From positions 27,870,501 through 27,934,500 of the forward strand of contig CM076140.1 of assembly GCA_038025085.1 (NCBI GenBank): a stretch of DNA of 64,000 nt. The letters are read 5' to 3'. A program made the position numbers and the translations under genes. This DNA comes from Tetragonia tetragonoides. Its lineage: Eukaryota > Streptophyta > Magnoliopsida > Caryophyllales > Aizoaceae. Under the pieces are notes generated by a model. The model was not told the origin of the DNA. It worked only from the letters and a program-made list of their open reading frames with translations, and made no database searches. This document shows positions 47,286-59,484 of the stretch, piece by piece (the stretch's first letter is position 1; each line of letters begins with the position of its first letter).

Positions 47286-50200
47286 TCATAGTCAAATGAG
47301 TGCAAACAAAACAATTGGGTGCTTTCTCTTAATATACAACACAAAAGAACTCAATCTCTATCACCCTACTCGTATGAGCTTTTAAAACGCGTAAATTTAT
47401 TCAAAAGCTTGAGTTGAAGCATGTTTGTACTTGTAAACATCCTAGGTGTAGTTTCACACTCAAATGAATCCAAACAAAGTATTTGGATGCTTTCTCTTAA
47501 TATACAACACAAAAGAACTCAAATCTCTTTCAGGCTACTTGTATGAGCTTGAAACGCTTAAATGCATTCAAAAGTTTGAGTTGAAGCTTTTTCGTACTTG
47601 TAAACATCCTAGGTGTACTTTCACACTCAAATGAATCCAAACAAAGTATTTGGATGCTTTCTCTTAATATACAACACAAAAGAACTCAAATCTCTTTCAC
47701 CCTACTCGTATGAGCTTTTAAAACGCGTAAATGCATTCAAAAGCTTGAGTTGAAGCTTTTTTGTACTTGTAAACATCCTAGGTGTAGTTTCACACTCAAA
47801 TGAATCCAAACAAAGTATTTGGATGCTTTCTCTTAATATACAACACAAAAGAACTCAAATCTCTTTCACCCTATTCGTATGAGCTTTTAAAACGCGTAAA
47901 TGCATTCAAAAGCCTGAGTCGAAGCTTGTTTTCACTTTAAAACATTCTTGGTGAAGTTTCATACTCAAATGAATGCAAACAAAACATTTGGGTGCTTTAT
48001 CTTGATATACAACACAAAAGAACTCGATCTCTATCACCCTAGTCGTAACTGCTTTTAAAACGCGTAGATGCATTCAAAAGCATGAGTTGAAGCTTGTTTG
48101 TACTTGTAAATATCCTAGGTGTAGTTTCACACTCAAATGAATCCACACAAAGTATTTGGATGATTTCTCTTAATATACAACACAAAAGAACTCAAATCTT
48201 TATCACCCTACTCGTATAAGCTTTTAAAAAGCGTAAATGCATTCAAAAGTTTGAGTTGAAGCTTGTTTATACTTGTAGATATCCTAGGTGTACTTTCACA
48301 CTCAAATGAATCCAAACAAAGTATTTGGATGCTTTCTCGTAATATACAACAGAAAAGAACTCAAATCTCTTTGACCCTACTCGTATGAGCTTTTAAAACG
48401 CGTAAATGCATTCAAAACCTTGAGTTGAAGCTTTTTTGTACTTGTAAACATCCTAGGTGTAAATTCACACTCAAATGAATCCAAACAAAGTATTTGGATG
48501 CTTTCTCTTAATATACAACACAAAAGAACTCATATCTCTTTTACCCTACTCGTATGAGCTTTTAAAACGCATAAATGCATTCAAAAGCATGAGTTGAAAC
48601 TAGTTTGTACTTGTAAATATCCAAGGTGTAGTTTCACACTCAGATAAATCCAAACAAAGTATTTGGATGCTTTCTCTTAATATACAACACAAAAGAACTT
48701 AAATCTCTTTCACCCTACTCGTATGAGCTTTTAAAACGCGTAAATGCATTCAAAAGCTTGAGTTGAAGCTTGTTTGCACTTTAAAACATTCTTGTGTAGT
48801 TTCATACTCAAATGAGTTTAAACAAAACAATTGGGTGCTTTCTCTTAATATACAACACAAAATAACACAATCTCTATCACCCTACTCGTATGAGCTTTTA
48901 AAACGCGTAAATGCATTCAAAAGCTTGAGTTGAAGCTTGTTTGTACTTGTAAACATCCGAGGTGTAGTTTCACACTCAAATGAATCCAAACAAAGTATTT
49001 GGATGCTATGTCTTAATATACAACACAAAAGAACTCAAATCTCATTCACCCTACTTGTATGAGCTTTTAAAACGCTTAAATGCATTCAAAAGCTTGAGTT
49101 GAAGCTAGTTTGTACTTGTAAACATCCAAGGTGTAATTTCACACTCAGATAATCCAAACAAAGGATTTGGATGCTTTCTCTTAATATACAACACAAAAGA
49201 ACTCATATCTCTTTCACCCTACTCGTATGAGCTTCTAAAACGCGTAAATGCATTCGAAAGCTTGAGTTGTACCTTGTTTGTACTTGTATACATCCTAGAT
49301 GTAGTTTCACACTCAAATGAATCCAATCAATTTATTTGGATGCTTTCTCTTCATATACAACACAAAAAAACTCAAATCTCTTTCACCCTACTCGTATGAG
49401 CTTTTATAACGTGTAAATGGATTCAAAAGCTTCAGTTGAAGCCACTTTTTACTTGTAAACATCCTAGGTGTAGTTTCAAACCCAAATGAATACGAACAAA
49501 GTATTTGGATGCTTTCTTTTATTATACAACATAAAAGAACTCAAATCTCTTTCATCCTACTCGTATGAGCTTTTAAAACGCGTAAATGCATTCAAAAGCT
49601 TGAGTTGAAGCTTATTTGTACTTGTAAACATCCAAGGTGTAGTTTCACACTCAAATGAAACCAAACAAAGTATTTGGATGCTTTCTCTTAATATACAACA
49701 CAAAAGAACTCAACTCTCTTTCACCCTACTCGTATGAGCTTTTAAAACGCGTAAATGCATTCAAAAGCTTGAGTTGAAGCTTGTTTGCACTTTAAAACAT
49801 TCTTGGTGTAGTTTCATAGTCAAATGAGTGCAAACAAAACAATTGGGTGCTTTCTCTTAATATACAACACAAAATCTCTATCACCCTACTCGTATGAGCT
49901 TTTAAAACGCGTAAATTTATTCAAAAGCTTGAGTTGAAGCATGTTTGTACTTCTAAACATCCTAGGTGTAGTTTCACACTCAAATGAATCCAAACAAAGT
50001 ATTTGGATGCTTTCTCTTAATATACAACACAAAAGAACTCAAATCTCTTTCAGGCTACTTTTATGAGCTTGAAACGCTTAAATGCATTCAAAAGTTTGAG
50101 TTGAAGCTTTTTCGTACTTGTAAACATCCTAGGTGTACTTTCACACTCAAATGAATCCAAACAAAGTATTTGGATGCTTTCTCTTAATATACAACACAAA

Positions 50201-52950
50201 AGAACTCAAATCTCTTTCACCCTACTTGTATGAGCTTTTAAAACGCGTAAATGCATTCAAAAGCTTGAGTTGAAGCTTTTTTGTACTTGTAAACATCCTA
50301 GGTGTAGTTTCACACTCAAATGAATCCAAACAAAGTATTTGGATGCTTTCTCTTAATATACAACACAAAAGAACTCAAATCTCTTTCACCCTATTCGTAT
50401 GAGCTTTTAAAACGCGTAAATGCATTCAAAAGCCTGAGTTGAAGCTTGTTTTCACTTTAAAACATTCTTGGTGAAGTTTCATACTCAAATGAATGCAAAC
50501 AAAACATTTGGGTGCTTCATCTTGATATACAACACAAAAGAACTCGATCTCTATCACCCTAGTCGTAACTGCTTTTAAAACGCGTAGATGCATTCAAAAG
50601 CATGAGTTGAAGCTTGTTTGTACTTGTAAATATCCTAGGTGTAGTTTCACACTCAAATGAATCCAAACAAAGTATTTGGATGATTTCTCTTAATATACAA
50701 CACAAAAGAACTCAAATCTTTATCACCCTACTCGTATAAGCTTTTAAAAAGCGTAAATGCATTCAAAAGTTTGAGTTGAAGCTTGTTTATACTTGTAGAT
50801 ATCCTAGGTGTACTTTCACACTCAAATGAATCCAAACAAAGTATTTGGATGCTTTCTCGTAATATACAACAGAAAAGAACTCAAATCTCTTTGACCCTAC
50901 TCGTATGAGCTTTTAAAACGCGTAAATGCATTCAAAACCTTGAGTTGAAGCTTTTTTGTACTTGTAAACATCCTAGGTGTAAATTCACACTCAAATGAAT
51001 CCAAACAAAGTATTTGGATGCTTTCTCTTAATATACAACACAAAAGAACTCATATCTCTTTTACCCTACTCGTATGAGCTTTTAAAACGCATAAATGCAT
51101 TCAAAAGCATGAGTTGAAACTAGTTTGTACTTGTAAATATCCAAGGTGTAGTTTCACACTCAGATAAATCCAAACAAAGTATTTGGATGCTTTCTCTTAA
51201 TATACAACACAAAAGAACTTAAATCTCTTTCACCCTACTCGTATGAGCTTTTAAAACGCGTAAATGCATTCAAAAGCTTGAGTTGAAGCTTGTTTGCACT
51301 TTAAAACATTCTTGTGTAGTTTCATACTCAAATGAGTTTAAACAAAACAATTGGGTGCTTTCTCTTAATATACAACACAAAATAACACAATCTCTATCAC
51401 CCTACTCGTATGAGCTTTTAAAACGTGTAAATGCATTCAAAAGCTTGAGTTGAAGCTTGTTTGTACTTGTAAACATCCGAGGTGTAGTTTCACACTCAAA
51501 TGAATCCAAACAAAGTATTTGGATGCTATGTCTTAATATACAACACAAAAGAACTCAAATCTCATTCACCCTACTTGTATGAGCTTTTAAAACGCGTAAA
51601 TGCATTCAAAAGCTTGAGTTAAAGCTAGTTTGTACTTGTAAACATCCAAGGTGTAATTTCACACTCAGATAATCCAAACAAAGGATTTGGATGCTTTCTC
51701 TTAATATACAACACAAAAGAACTCATATCTCTTTCACCCTACTCGTATGAGCTTTTAAAACGCATAAATGCATTCGAAAGCTTGAGTTGAACCTTGTTTG
51801 TACTTGTATACATCCTAGATGTAGTTTCACACTCAAATGAATCCAATCAATTTATTTGGATGCTTTCTCTTCATATACAACACAACAAAACTCAAATCTC
51901 TTTCACCCTACTCGTATGAGCTTTTATAACGTGTAAATGGATTCAAAAGCTTCAGTTGAAGCCACTTTTTACTTGTAAACATCCTAGGTGTAGTTTCAAA
52001 CCCAAATGAATACGAACAAAGTATTTGGATGCTTTCTTTTATTATACAACATAAAAGAACTCAAATCTCTTTCATCCTACTCGTATGAGCTTTTAAAACG
52101 CGTAAATGCATTCAAAAGCTTGAGTTGAAGCTTATTTGTACTTGTAAACATCCAAGGTGTAGTTTCACACTCAAATGAAATCAAACAAAGTATTTGGATG
52201 CTTTCTCTTAATATACAACACAAAAGAACTCAACTCTCTTTCACCCTACTCGTATGAGCTTTTAAAACGCGTAAATGCATTCAAAAGCTTGAGTTGAAGC
52301 TTGTTTGCACTTTAAAACATTCTTGGTGTAGTTTCATAGTCAAATGAGTGCAAACAAAACAATTGGGTGCTTTCTCTTAATATACAACACAAAAGAACTC
52401 AATCTCTATCACCCTACTCGTATGAGCTTTTAAAACGCGTAAATTTATTCAAAAGCTTGAGTTGAAGCATGTTTGTACTTGTAAACATCCTAGGTGTAGT
52501 TTCACACTCAAATGAATCCAAACAAAGTATTTGGATGCTTTCTCTTAATATACAACACAAAAGAACTCAAATCTCTTTCAGGCTACTTTTATGAGCTTGA
52601 AACGCTTAAATGCATTCAAAAGTTTGAGTTGAAGCTTTTTCGTACTTGTAAACATCCTAGGTGTACTTTCACACTCAAATGAATCCAAACAAAGTATTTG
52701 GATGCTTTCTCTTAATATACAACACAAAAGAACTCAAATCTCTTTCACCCTACTCGTATGAGCTTTTAAAACGCGTAAATGCATTCAAAAGCTTGAGTTG
52801 AAGCTTTTTTGTACTTGTAAACATCCTAGGTGTAGTTTCACACTCAAATGAATCCAAACAAAGTATTTGGATGCTTTCTCTTAATATACAACACAAAAGA
52901 ACTCAAATCTCTTTCACCCTACTCGTATGAGCTTTTAAAACGCGTAAATG
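47286..52950 (-). repeat. 15-mer higher-order repeat, about 2.52 kb, 2.2 copies
   Basis: The marker AAATCTCTTTCAGGCTACTT recurs at 47521, 50041 and 52569, intervals of 2,520 and 2,528 bp (15 monomers). The eight-base difference comes from a small loss near 49870 (AACACAAAATCTC). Further shared variants are CATAGTCAAATGAG, AAATTTATTCAAAAG, GATGCTATGTCTTAAT and GGATTTGGATGC. Copies run about 47286-49805 and 49806-52333; a third continues to about 52950, where it diverges. Copies look about 99% identical, less uniform than the 4,428-bp units. Confidence 0.85.
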
Positions 52951-54061
52951 CATTCAAAAGCTTGAGTTGAAGCTTGTTTGCACATTAAAACATTCTTGGT
53001 GTAGTTTCACACTCAAATGAATGCAAACAAAACATCTGGGTGCTTTCTATTAATATACAACACAAAAGAACTCAATCTCTATCACCCTAATCGTAAGAGC
53101 TGTTACAACGCGTAAATGCATTCAAAAGTTTGAGTTGAAGCTTGTTTGTACTTGTAAACATACTAGGTGTAGTTTCACACTCAAATGAATCTAAACAAAG
53201 TATTTGGATGCTTTCTCTTAATATACAACACAAAAGAACTCAAATCTCTTTCACCCTACTCGTATGAGCTTTTAAAACGCGTAAATGCATTCAAAAGCTT
53301 GATTTGAAGCTTGTTTGTACTTGTAAACTTCCTAGGTGTAGTTTCACACTCAAATGAATCCAAACAAAGTATTTGGATGCTTTCTCTTAATATACAACAC
53401 AAAAGAACTCAAATCTCTTTCACCCTACTCGTATGAGCTTTTAAAACGCGTAAATGCATTCAAAAGCTTGAGTTGAAGGTTGTTTGCACATTAAAACATT
53501 CTTGGTGTAGTTTCATACTCAAATGAATGCAAACAAAACATCTGGGTGCTTTCTATTAATATACAACACAAAAGAACTCAATCTCTATCACCCTAGTCGT
53601 AAGAGCTGTTACAACGCGTAAATGCATTCAAAAGTTTGAGTTGAAGCTTGTTTGTACTTGTAAACATCCTAGGTGTAGTTTCACACTCAAATGAATCTAA
53701 ACAAAGTATTTGGATGCTTTCTCTTAATATACAACACAAAAGAACTCAAATCTCTTTCACCCTACTCGTATGAGCTTTTAAAACGCGTAAATGCATTCAA
53801 AAGCTTGATTTGAAGCTTGTTTGTACTTGTAAACTTCCTAGGTGTAGTTTCACACTCAAATGAATCCAAACAAAGTATTTGGATGCTTTCTCTTAATATA
53901 CAGCAGAATAAGCATGAGGGAAACGAACCAGTCAATGTGTTGGCAGCATTAAGGTAAGTTCCAAAAATGCTGATAAAAAATCCTAACCAACCAATTGTAC
54001 ATTTCAGATTTTGCCAAGCACAGATATTTGAAACAAAGGAAGAATTCAAAGAAAAATAATC

Positions 54062-54200
54062 CCTGAACCTTTGAATTAGAGCAACTCTACTACTGATACA
54101 CACGTCTTTGAAACAAACAAAGAATTCTGAAAAACACCTGAACCTTTGAATTAGGCAACTCTATTGATGCACACATCTTTGAAAGAAACAAAGGATTCTA
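54062..54200. repeat. Imperfect 75-bp direct repeat inside the CACTA-ended segment
   Basis: CCTGAACCTTTGAATTAG begins at 54062 and again at 54137. Each copy continues through GCAACTCTA, a CACAC(G/A)TCTTTGAAA block and an AAGAATTCT or AAGGATTCT end. The same pair is present in the second segment near 59641-59780. Confidence 0.75.
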
Positions 54201-55488
54201 AAAGATACAAAGAAAACTCATGAATCGCTGAACCAACAGAGGGTGTAACCAAGAGATCGAGCTACTATGTCTCAAGTCAGAAAAAGGAAAAAACTAAAGA
54301 AAAGAAAGAAAAAAAAACAAACAAACAAACTGAATATTAATCCATCCCCAAACTCTTTGCCCTGAACAATTTGCACCAATCTTAATCCATTAATCATCTG
54401 CACTATTAACCCCAAAAAAAGATCAAAAAACAGAAGCTCTATTTCGATCGGATACGAGTCATTTTCTCAGAAACTACAACAACAAAGTATAATCTAGAGC
54501 AAACACATGACTATGTTCACAGAAGTAGAAAGAAGAACAAAACAAAGAAATCAAAACAGAAAGGAGATAGAGGAGCACAAGAAACCTGTAGCGAAGGGTG
54601 CGGAACTAAGACGTGTATTCAACAATTCATAAACCTTCAAGTGAAACTGTGTTGAACAGATGAAATGCGAGATTAGTTACCAAATTCTTACAAATTTTGA
54701 CTTCTTGGCTCTCTATCTTCCTCCGTTCCTAAACAAGCTTAACCAAAATCAAACATTAATAACAGATTATTAGGCTGTAAACAACAAGGAAAACAGCAAT
54801 AAAAGAGTATGAGAATTCACCTTTTTGTTCAATCCTTCTGGCCATACTTGAAAAAAAAGGAAACAAATTCAAAGAAACGCAGTTAGCTAAGACCTAATAG
54901 CAAGAACTAGAAACAAACTGAAACATTAACAAATTTCGCACACCCTAAATTGGATATGCTAAAATCATATCTGAGAAACAAAACATGATTTGAACTCAAC
55001 ATTTAAAGCCCAGATACGAAAGCACAAATTCGAATAACAAACCTTCAACTAATCCCAAATCAAACTCAAAACCCTAAAACTAATCAGATCAAAATTTCAC
55101 CCTAAAACTAAGCAAAGAGTAGCGAAAATTAGAAACCATTGAGCAGAGAATCGAGGAATTTGAAATCGAAACCCTATTTTGACCAAATTTAAGCAAAATA
55201 CTGTCAAATAAGCAAATTTCATACCAAAACAACAGATGAAGCTTCAATTTCAATTTGACCCAAAATCATAACCAAAATGGTCGATCTATAACTTCGAAAC
55301 AAAATTGCTAGGGATATCTCATAAAATTAAGATTCAACAAAAAAGCAGAAAACAAAAATCAAACAGAGTTGAAGAACCGAAGAGAAAGAAAGGGACAGAC
55401 GCAGATGAAGAACCAAACTAGTCGACGCAGATGAAAGAGGGAGTTAGATTGAAGATAATATGTATCTATGTAATTAGATTGAAGAATT

Positions 55489-55740
55489 AAACCCTAATTC
55501 TGAAACAAACAATAATAAAATCACAATCAAAGCCCAAATAACCGTTTGGATCAGAAAAGTTGAACAAAACATACCTTAAGAACTTGAAGGAGATGACAAT
55601 TTTGACTCTACGCTGGTAATTGAGAGGCCATGGAAGATTTGAAGTGAAGTGAGAGGTGGAAAAGAAGAACTGAAGGAGAGAGGAAGATGAAACGTGTTTT
55701 GGGTTTTGGGACCTAGGTTATAGTTTTGTTTAGTTTAGAT
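55489..55740 (-). pseudogene. Possible captured gene 5' region (leader, short frame, first intron donor)
   Basis: On the - strand a pyrimidine-rich leader rich in CTTCCTCTCTCCTTC (about 55690-55650) leads to ATGGCCTCTCAATTACCAGC at 55631. This opens a frame of only seven codons before TAG (55608-55610). A donor-like CTTAAG/GTATG follows at 55575/55574, then T-rich sequence with a telo-box (AAACCCTAA on +, 55489-55497). This resembles the leader and first intron of a plant gene, but no long coding frame follows. The source gene is not recognised, and the splice signals could be chance. Confidence 0.3.
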
Positions 55741-55947
55741 TTTTTTTTTTTTCAACTGAGCGCAATACAAGCGCGCGCGGGTCCCAAATAAAAATTTCTG
55801 AATTTTGCTCCGGCTCTTATATGTCACGGTCCAAAACGTGTTTAAGTTTATTTTTTTGCCACGCTTTTTTTTCCACAGTTAAAAGCATGGTAGCCTCCGC
55901 TTTTTTTTTCCACGGTTTTAAAAGTGTGTCTAAATAAGCGTGTCTAA

Positions 55948-55967
55948 TGCCTGGAATTGTAGTAGTG
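55948..55967 (-). other. CACTA-type terminal sequence, copy 1
   Basis: Reverse complement reads CACTACTACAATTCCAGGCA, ending exactly where satellite TACTCGTATGAGC resumes. CACTA elements make three-base duplications; the right flank is TAC, and the matching left TAC is not present because that side is lost. Confidence 0.75.
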
Positions 55968-58900
55968 TACTCGTATGAGCTTTTAAAACGCGTAAATGCA
56001 TTCAAAAGCTTGAGTTGAACCTTTTTTGTACTTGTAAACATCCTAGGTGTAGTTTCACACTCAAATGAATCCAAACAAAGTATTTGGATGCTTTCTCTTA
56101 ATGTACAACACAAAAGAACTCAAATCTCTTTCACCCTACTCGCATGAGCTTTTAAAACGCGTAAATGCATTCAAAAGCTTGATTTGAAGCTTGTTTGTAC
56201 TTGTAAACTTCCTAGGTGTAGTTTCACACTCAAATGAATCCAAACAAAGTATTTGGATGCTTTCTCTTAATATACAGCACAAAAGAACTCAAATCTCTTT
56301 CACCCTACTCGTATGAGCTTTTAAAACGCGTAAATGCATTCAAAAGCTTGAGTTGAAGCTTGATTGCACTTTAAAATATTCTTGGTGTATCTTCATACTC
56401 AAATGAATGCAAATAAAACAAATGGGTGCTTTCTCTAAATATACAACACAAAAGAACTCAATCTCTATCACACTACTCGTATGAGCTTTTAAAACGCGTA
56501 AATGCATTCAAAAGTTTTGAGTTGAAGCTTGTTTGTACTTGTAAACATCCTAGGTGTAGATTCACACTCAAATGAATCCAAACAAATTATTTGGATGCTT
56601 TCTCTAAATATACAACACAAAAGAACTCAAATCTCTTTCACCGTACTCGTATGAGCGTTTAAAACGCGTAAATGCATTCAAAAGCTTGAGTTGAAGCTTG
56701 TTTGCACGTTAAAATATTCTTGGTGTATCTTCATACTCAAATGAATGCAAATAAAACAACTGGGTGCTTTCTCTAAATATACAACACAAAAGAACTCAAT
56801 CTCTATCACCCTACTCGTATGAGCTTTTAAAACGCGTAAATGCATTCAAAAGTTTGAGTTGAAGCTTGTTTGTACTTGTAAACATCCTAGGTATAGTTTC
56901 ACACTCAAATGAATCCAAACAAAGTATTTGGATGCTTTCTCTGAATATACAACACAAAAGAACTCAAATCTCTTTCACCCTACTCGTATGAGCTTTTAGA
57001 ACGCGTAAAGGCATTCAAAAGCTTAAGTTGAAGCTTGATTGCACTTTAAAATATTCTTGGTGTATCTTCATACTCAAATGAATGCAAATAAAACAAATGG
57101 GTGCTTTCTCTAAATATACAACACAAAAGAACTCAATCTCTATCACCCTACTCGTATGAGCTTTTAAAACGCGTAAATGCATTCAAAAGTTTTGAGTTGA
57201 AGCTTGTTTGTACTTGTAAACATCCTAGGTGTAGATTCACACTCAAATGAATCCAAACAAATTATTTGGATGCTTTCTCTAAATATACAACACAAAAGAA
57301 CTCAAATCTCTTTCACCGTACTCGTATGAGCGTTTATAACGCGTAAATGCATTCAAAAGCTTGAGTTGAAGCTTGTTTGCACGTTAAAATATTCTTGGTG
57401 TATCTTCATACTCAAATGAATGCAAATAAAACAACTGGGTGCTTTCTCTAAATATACAACACAAAAGAACTCAATCTCTATCACCCTACTCGTATGAGCT
57501 TTTAAAACACGTAAATGCATTCAAAAGTTTGAGTTGAAGCTTGTTTGTACTTGTAAACATCCTAGGTATAGTTTCACACTCAAATGAATCCAAACAAAGT
57601 ATTTGGATGCTTTCTCTGAATATACAACACAAAAGAACTCAAATCTCTTTCACCCTACTCGTATGAGCTTTTAGAACGCGTAAATGCATTCAAAAGCTTA
57701 AGTTGAAGCTTGTTTGTACTTCTAAACATCCTAGGTGTAGTTTCACACTGAAATGAATCCAAACAAAGTATTTGGATGCTTTCTCCTAATATACAACACA
57801 AAAGAACTCAAATCTCTTTCAGGCTACTTTTATGAGCCTAAAACGCTTAAATGCATTCAAAAGTTTGAGTTGAAGCTTTTTTGTACTTGTAAACATCCTA
57901 GGTGTACTTTCACACTCAAATGAATCCAAACAAAGTATTTTGATGCTTTCTTTTAATATACAACACAAAAGAACTCAAATATCTTTTACCCTACTCGTAT
58001 GAGCTTTTAAAACGCGTAAATGCATTCAAAAGCTTGAGTTGAAGCTTTTTTGTACTTGTAAACATCCTAGTTGTAGTTTCACACTCAAATGAATCCAAAC
58101 AAAGTATTTGGATGCTTTCTCTTAATGTACAACACAAAAGAACTCAAATCTCTTTCACCCTACTCGTATAAGCTTTTAAAACGCGTAAATGCATTCAAAA
58201 GCTTGAGTTGAAGTTTGTTTGTACTTGTAAACATCCGAGGTGTGGTTTCACACTCAAATGAATCCAAACAAAGTATTTTGATGCTTTCTTTTAATATACA
58301 ACACAAAAGAACTCAAATATCTTTTACCCTACTCGTATGAGCTTTTAAAACGCGTAAATGCATTCAAAAGCTTGAGTTGAAGCTTTTTTGTACTTGTAAA
58401 CATCCTAGTTGTAGTTTCACACTCAAATGAATCCAAACAAAGTATTTGGATGCTTTCTCTTAATATACAACACAAAAGAACTCAAATCTCTTTCACCCTA
58501 CTCGTATGAGCTTTTAAAACGCGTAAATGCATTCAAAAGCTTGAGTTGAAGCTTGTTTGCACATTAAAACATTCTTGGTGTAGTTTCACACTCAAATGAA
58601 TGCAAACAAAACATCTGGGTGCTTTCTATTAATATACAACACAAAAGAACTCAATCTCTATCACCCTAATCGTAAGAGCTGTTACAACGCGTAAATACAT
58701 TCAAAAGTTTGAGTTGAAGCTTGTTTGTACTTGTAAACATACTAGGTGTAGTTTCACACTCAAATGAATCTAAACAAAGTATTTGGATGCTTTCTCTTAA
58801 TATACAACACAAAAGAACTCAAATCTCTTTCACCCTACTCGTATGAGCTTTTAAAACGCGTAAATGCATTCAAAAGCTTGATTTGAAGCTTGTTTGTACT

Positions 58901-59484
58901 TGTAAACTTCCTAGGTGTAGTTTCACACTCAAATGAATCCAAACAAAATATTTGGATGCTTTCTCTTAATATACAACACAAAAGAACTCAAATCTCTTTC
59001 ACCCTACTCGTATGAGCTTTTAAAACGCGTAAATGCATTCAAAAGCTTGAGTTGAAGGTTGTTTGCACATTAAAACATTCTTGGTGTAGTTTCATACTCA
59101 AATGAATGCAAACAAAACATCTGGGTGCTTTCTATTAATATACAACACAAAAGAACTCAATCTCTATCACCCTAGTCGTAAGAGCTGTTACAACGCGTAA
59201 ATGCATTCAAAAGTTTGAGTTGAAGCTTGTTTGTACTTGTAAACATCCTAGGTGTAGTTTCACACTCAAATGAATCTAAACAAAGTATTTGGATGCTTTC
59301 TCTTAATATACAACACAAAAGAACTCAAATCTCTTTCACCCTACTCGTATGAGCTTTTAAAACGCGTAAATGCATTCAAAAGCTTGATTTGAAGCTTGTT
59401 TGTACTTGTAAACTTCCTAGGTGTAGTTTCACACTCAAATGAATCCAAACAAAGTATTTGGATGCTTTCTCTTAATATACAGCA
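55968..59484 (-). repeat. 168-bp satellite between the two CACTA-ended segments
   Basis: Inverted-orientation satellite, alternating class A units (ACTTTAAAATATTCTTGG, GTATCTTCATACTC, GCAAATAAAAC) with class B units. Includes a 4-mer HOR near 56.36-57.7 kb and a duplicated pair near 57.93-58.44 kb. The breakpoint of the 5.58-kb duplication lies near 58440. No gene. Confidence 0.93.
56358..57707 (-). repeat. 4-mer higher-order repeat, about 675 bp, two copies
   Basis: GCTTGATTGCACTTTAAAAT occurs at 56358 and 57033, 675 bp apart (four monomers, two A/B dimers). Other shared variants are AAAAGTTTTGAG, TAGATTCACACTC, TCACCGTACTCG and CTAGGTATAG. The pair is copied again near 61938 and 62613 by the 5.58-kb duplication. 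Confidence 0.8.

Larger units (their letters stand above)
41933..53905 (-). repeat. 168-bp satellite array, inverted orientation
   Basis: The satellite continues in register after the retrotransposon. The first 600 bases match 32392-33000 closely, including the variants ACAGCACAAAATAACTC and CTATTCTTATAAGC, which fits the block duplication seen left of the element. Class A units with TTTTCACTTTAAAACATTC and GGTGAAGTTTCATAC recur near 43205, 45060, 45395, 47928 and 50448. A deletion-bearing rearranged monomer lies near 45555-45590. No gene is visible. Confidence 0.94.
53906..55967 (-). mobile_element. CACTA-ended non-satellite segment, copy 1, one terminus missing
   Basis: A 2,062-bp insert in satellite. 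The right end, read on the - strand, starts CACTACTACAATTCCAGGCA. Behind it are subterminal motifs typical of CACTA (En/Spm) transposons: GACACGCTTATTTAGACAC and repeats of CC(A/G)(C/T)GGT-like units with T-runs near 55850-55930. The left end has no CACTA terminus; satellite ends at ATACAGCA and unrelated sequence begins. About 30 bases of the interrupted monomer are missing between the flanks, so the left terminus and some satellite were probably deleted. No transposase is encoded. The interior looks like untranslated or intronic gene sequence (see the next entries). It is most likely a non-autonomous element with captured DNA. Confidence 0.7.
52860..58439. repeat. Tandem segmental duplication, copy 1 (5.58 kb)
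   Basis: This block, made of satellite, the 2.06-kb CACTA-ended segment and more satellite, is repeated at +5,579 to +5,580. Shared non-satellite sequence proves duplication after the insertion. The left edge is approximate: before about 52830 the offset comparison breaks down. Confidence 0.88.

Noticed and set aside
53762..54103. 113-codon - strand frame, repeated at 59341-59682.
   Set aside because: It is a chimera of satellite and the left edge of the CACTA-ended segment. Its repetition reflects the 5.58-kb duplication, not conservation.
55817..56113. 98-codon - strand frame over the right CACTA junction (partial copy at 61460-61693).
   Set aside because: It joins satellite to terminal transposon sequence. 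The second copy is shortened by a T-run length change, as expected for non-coding DNA.
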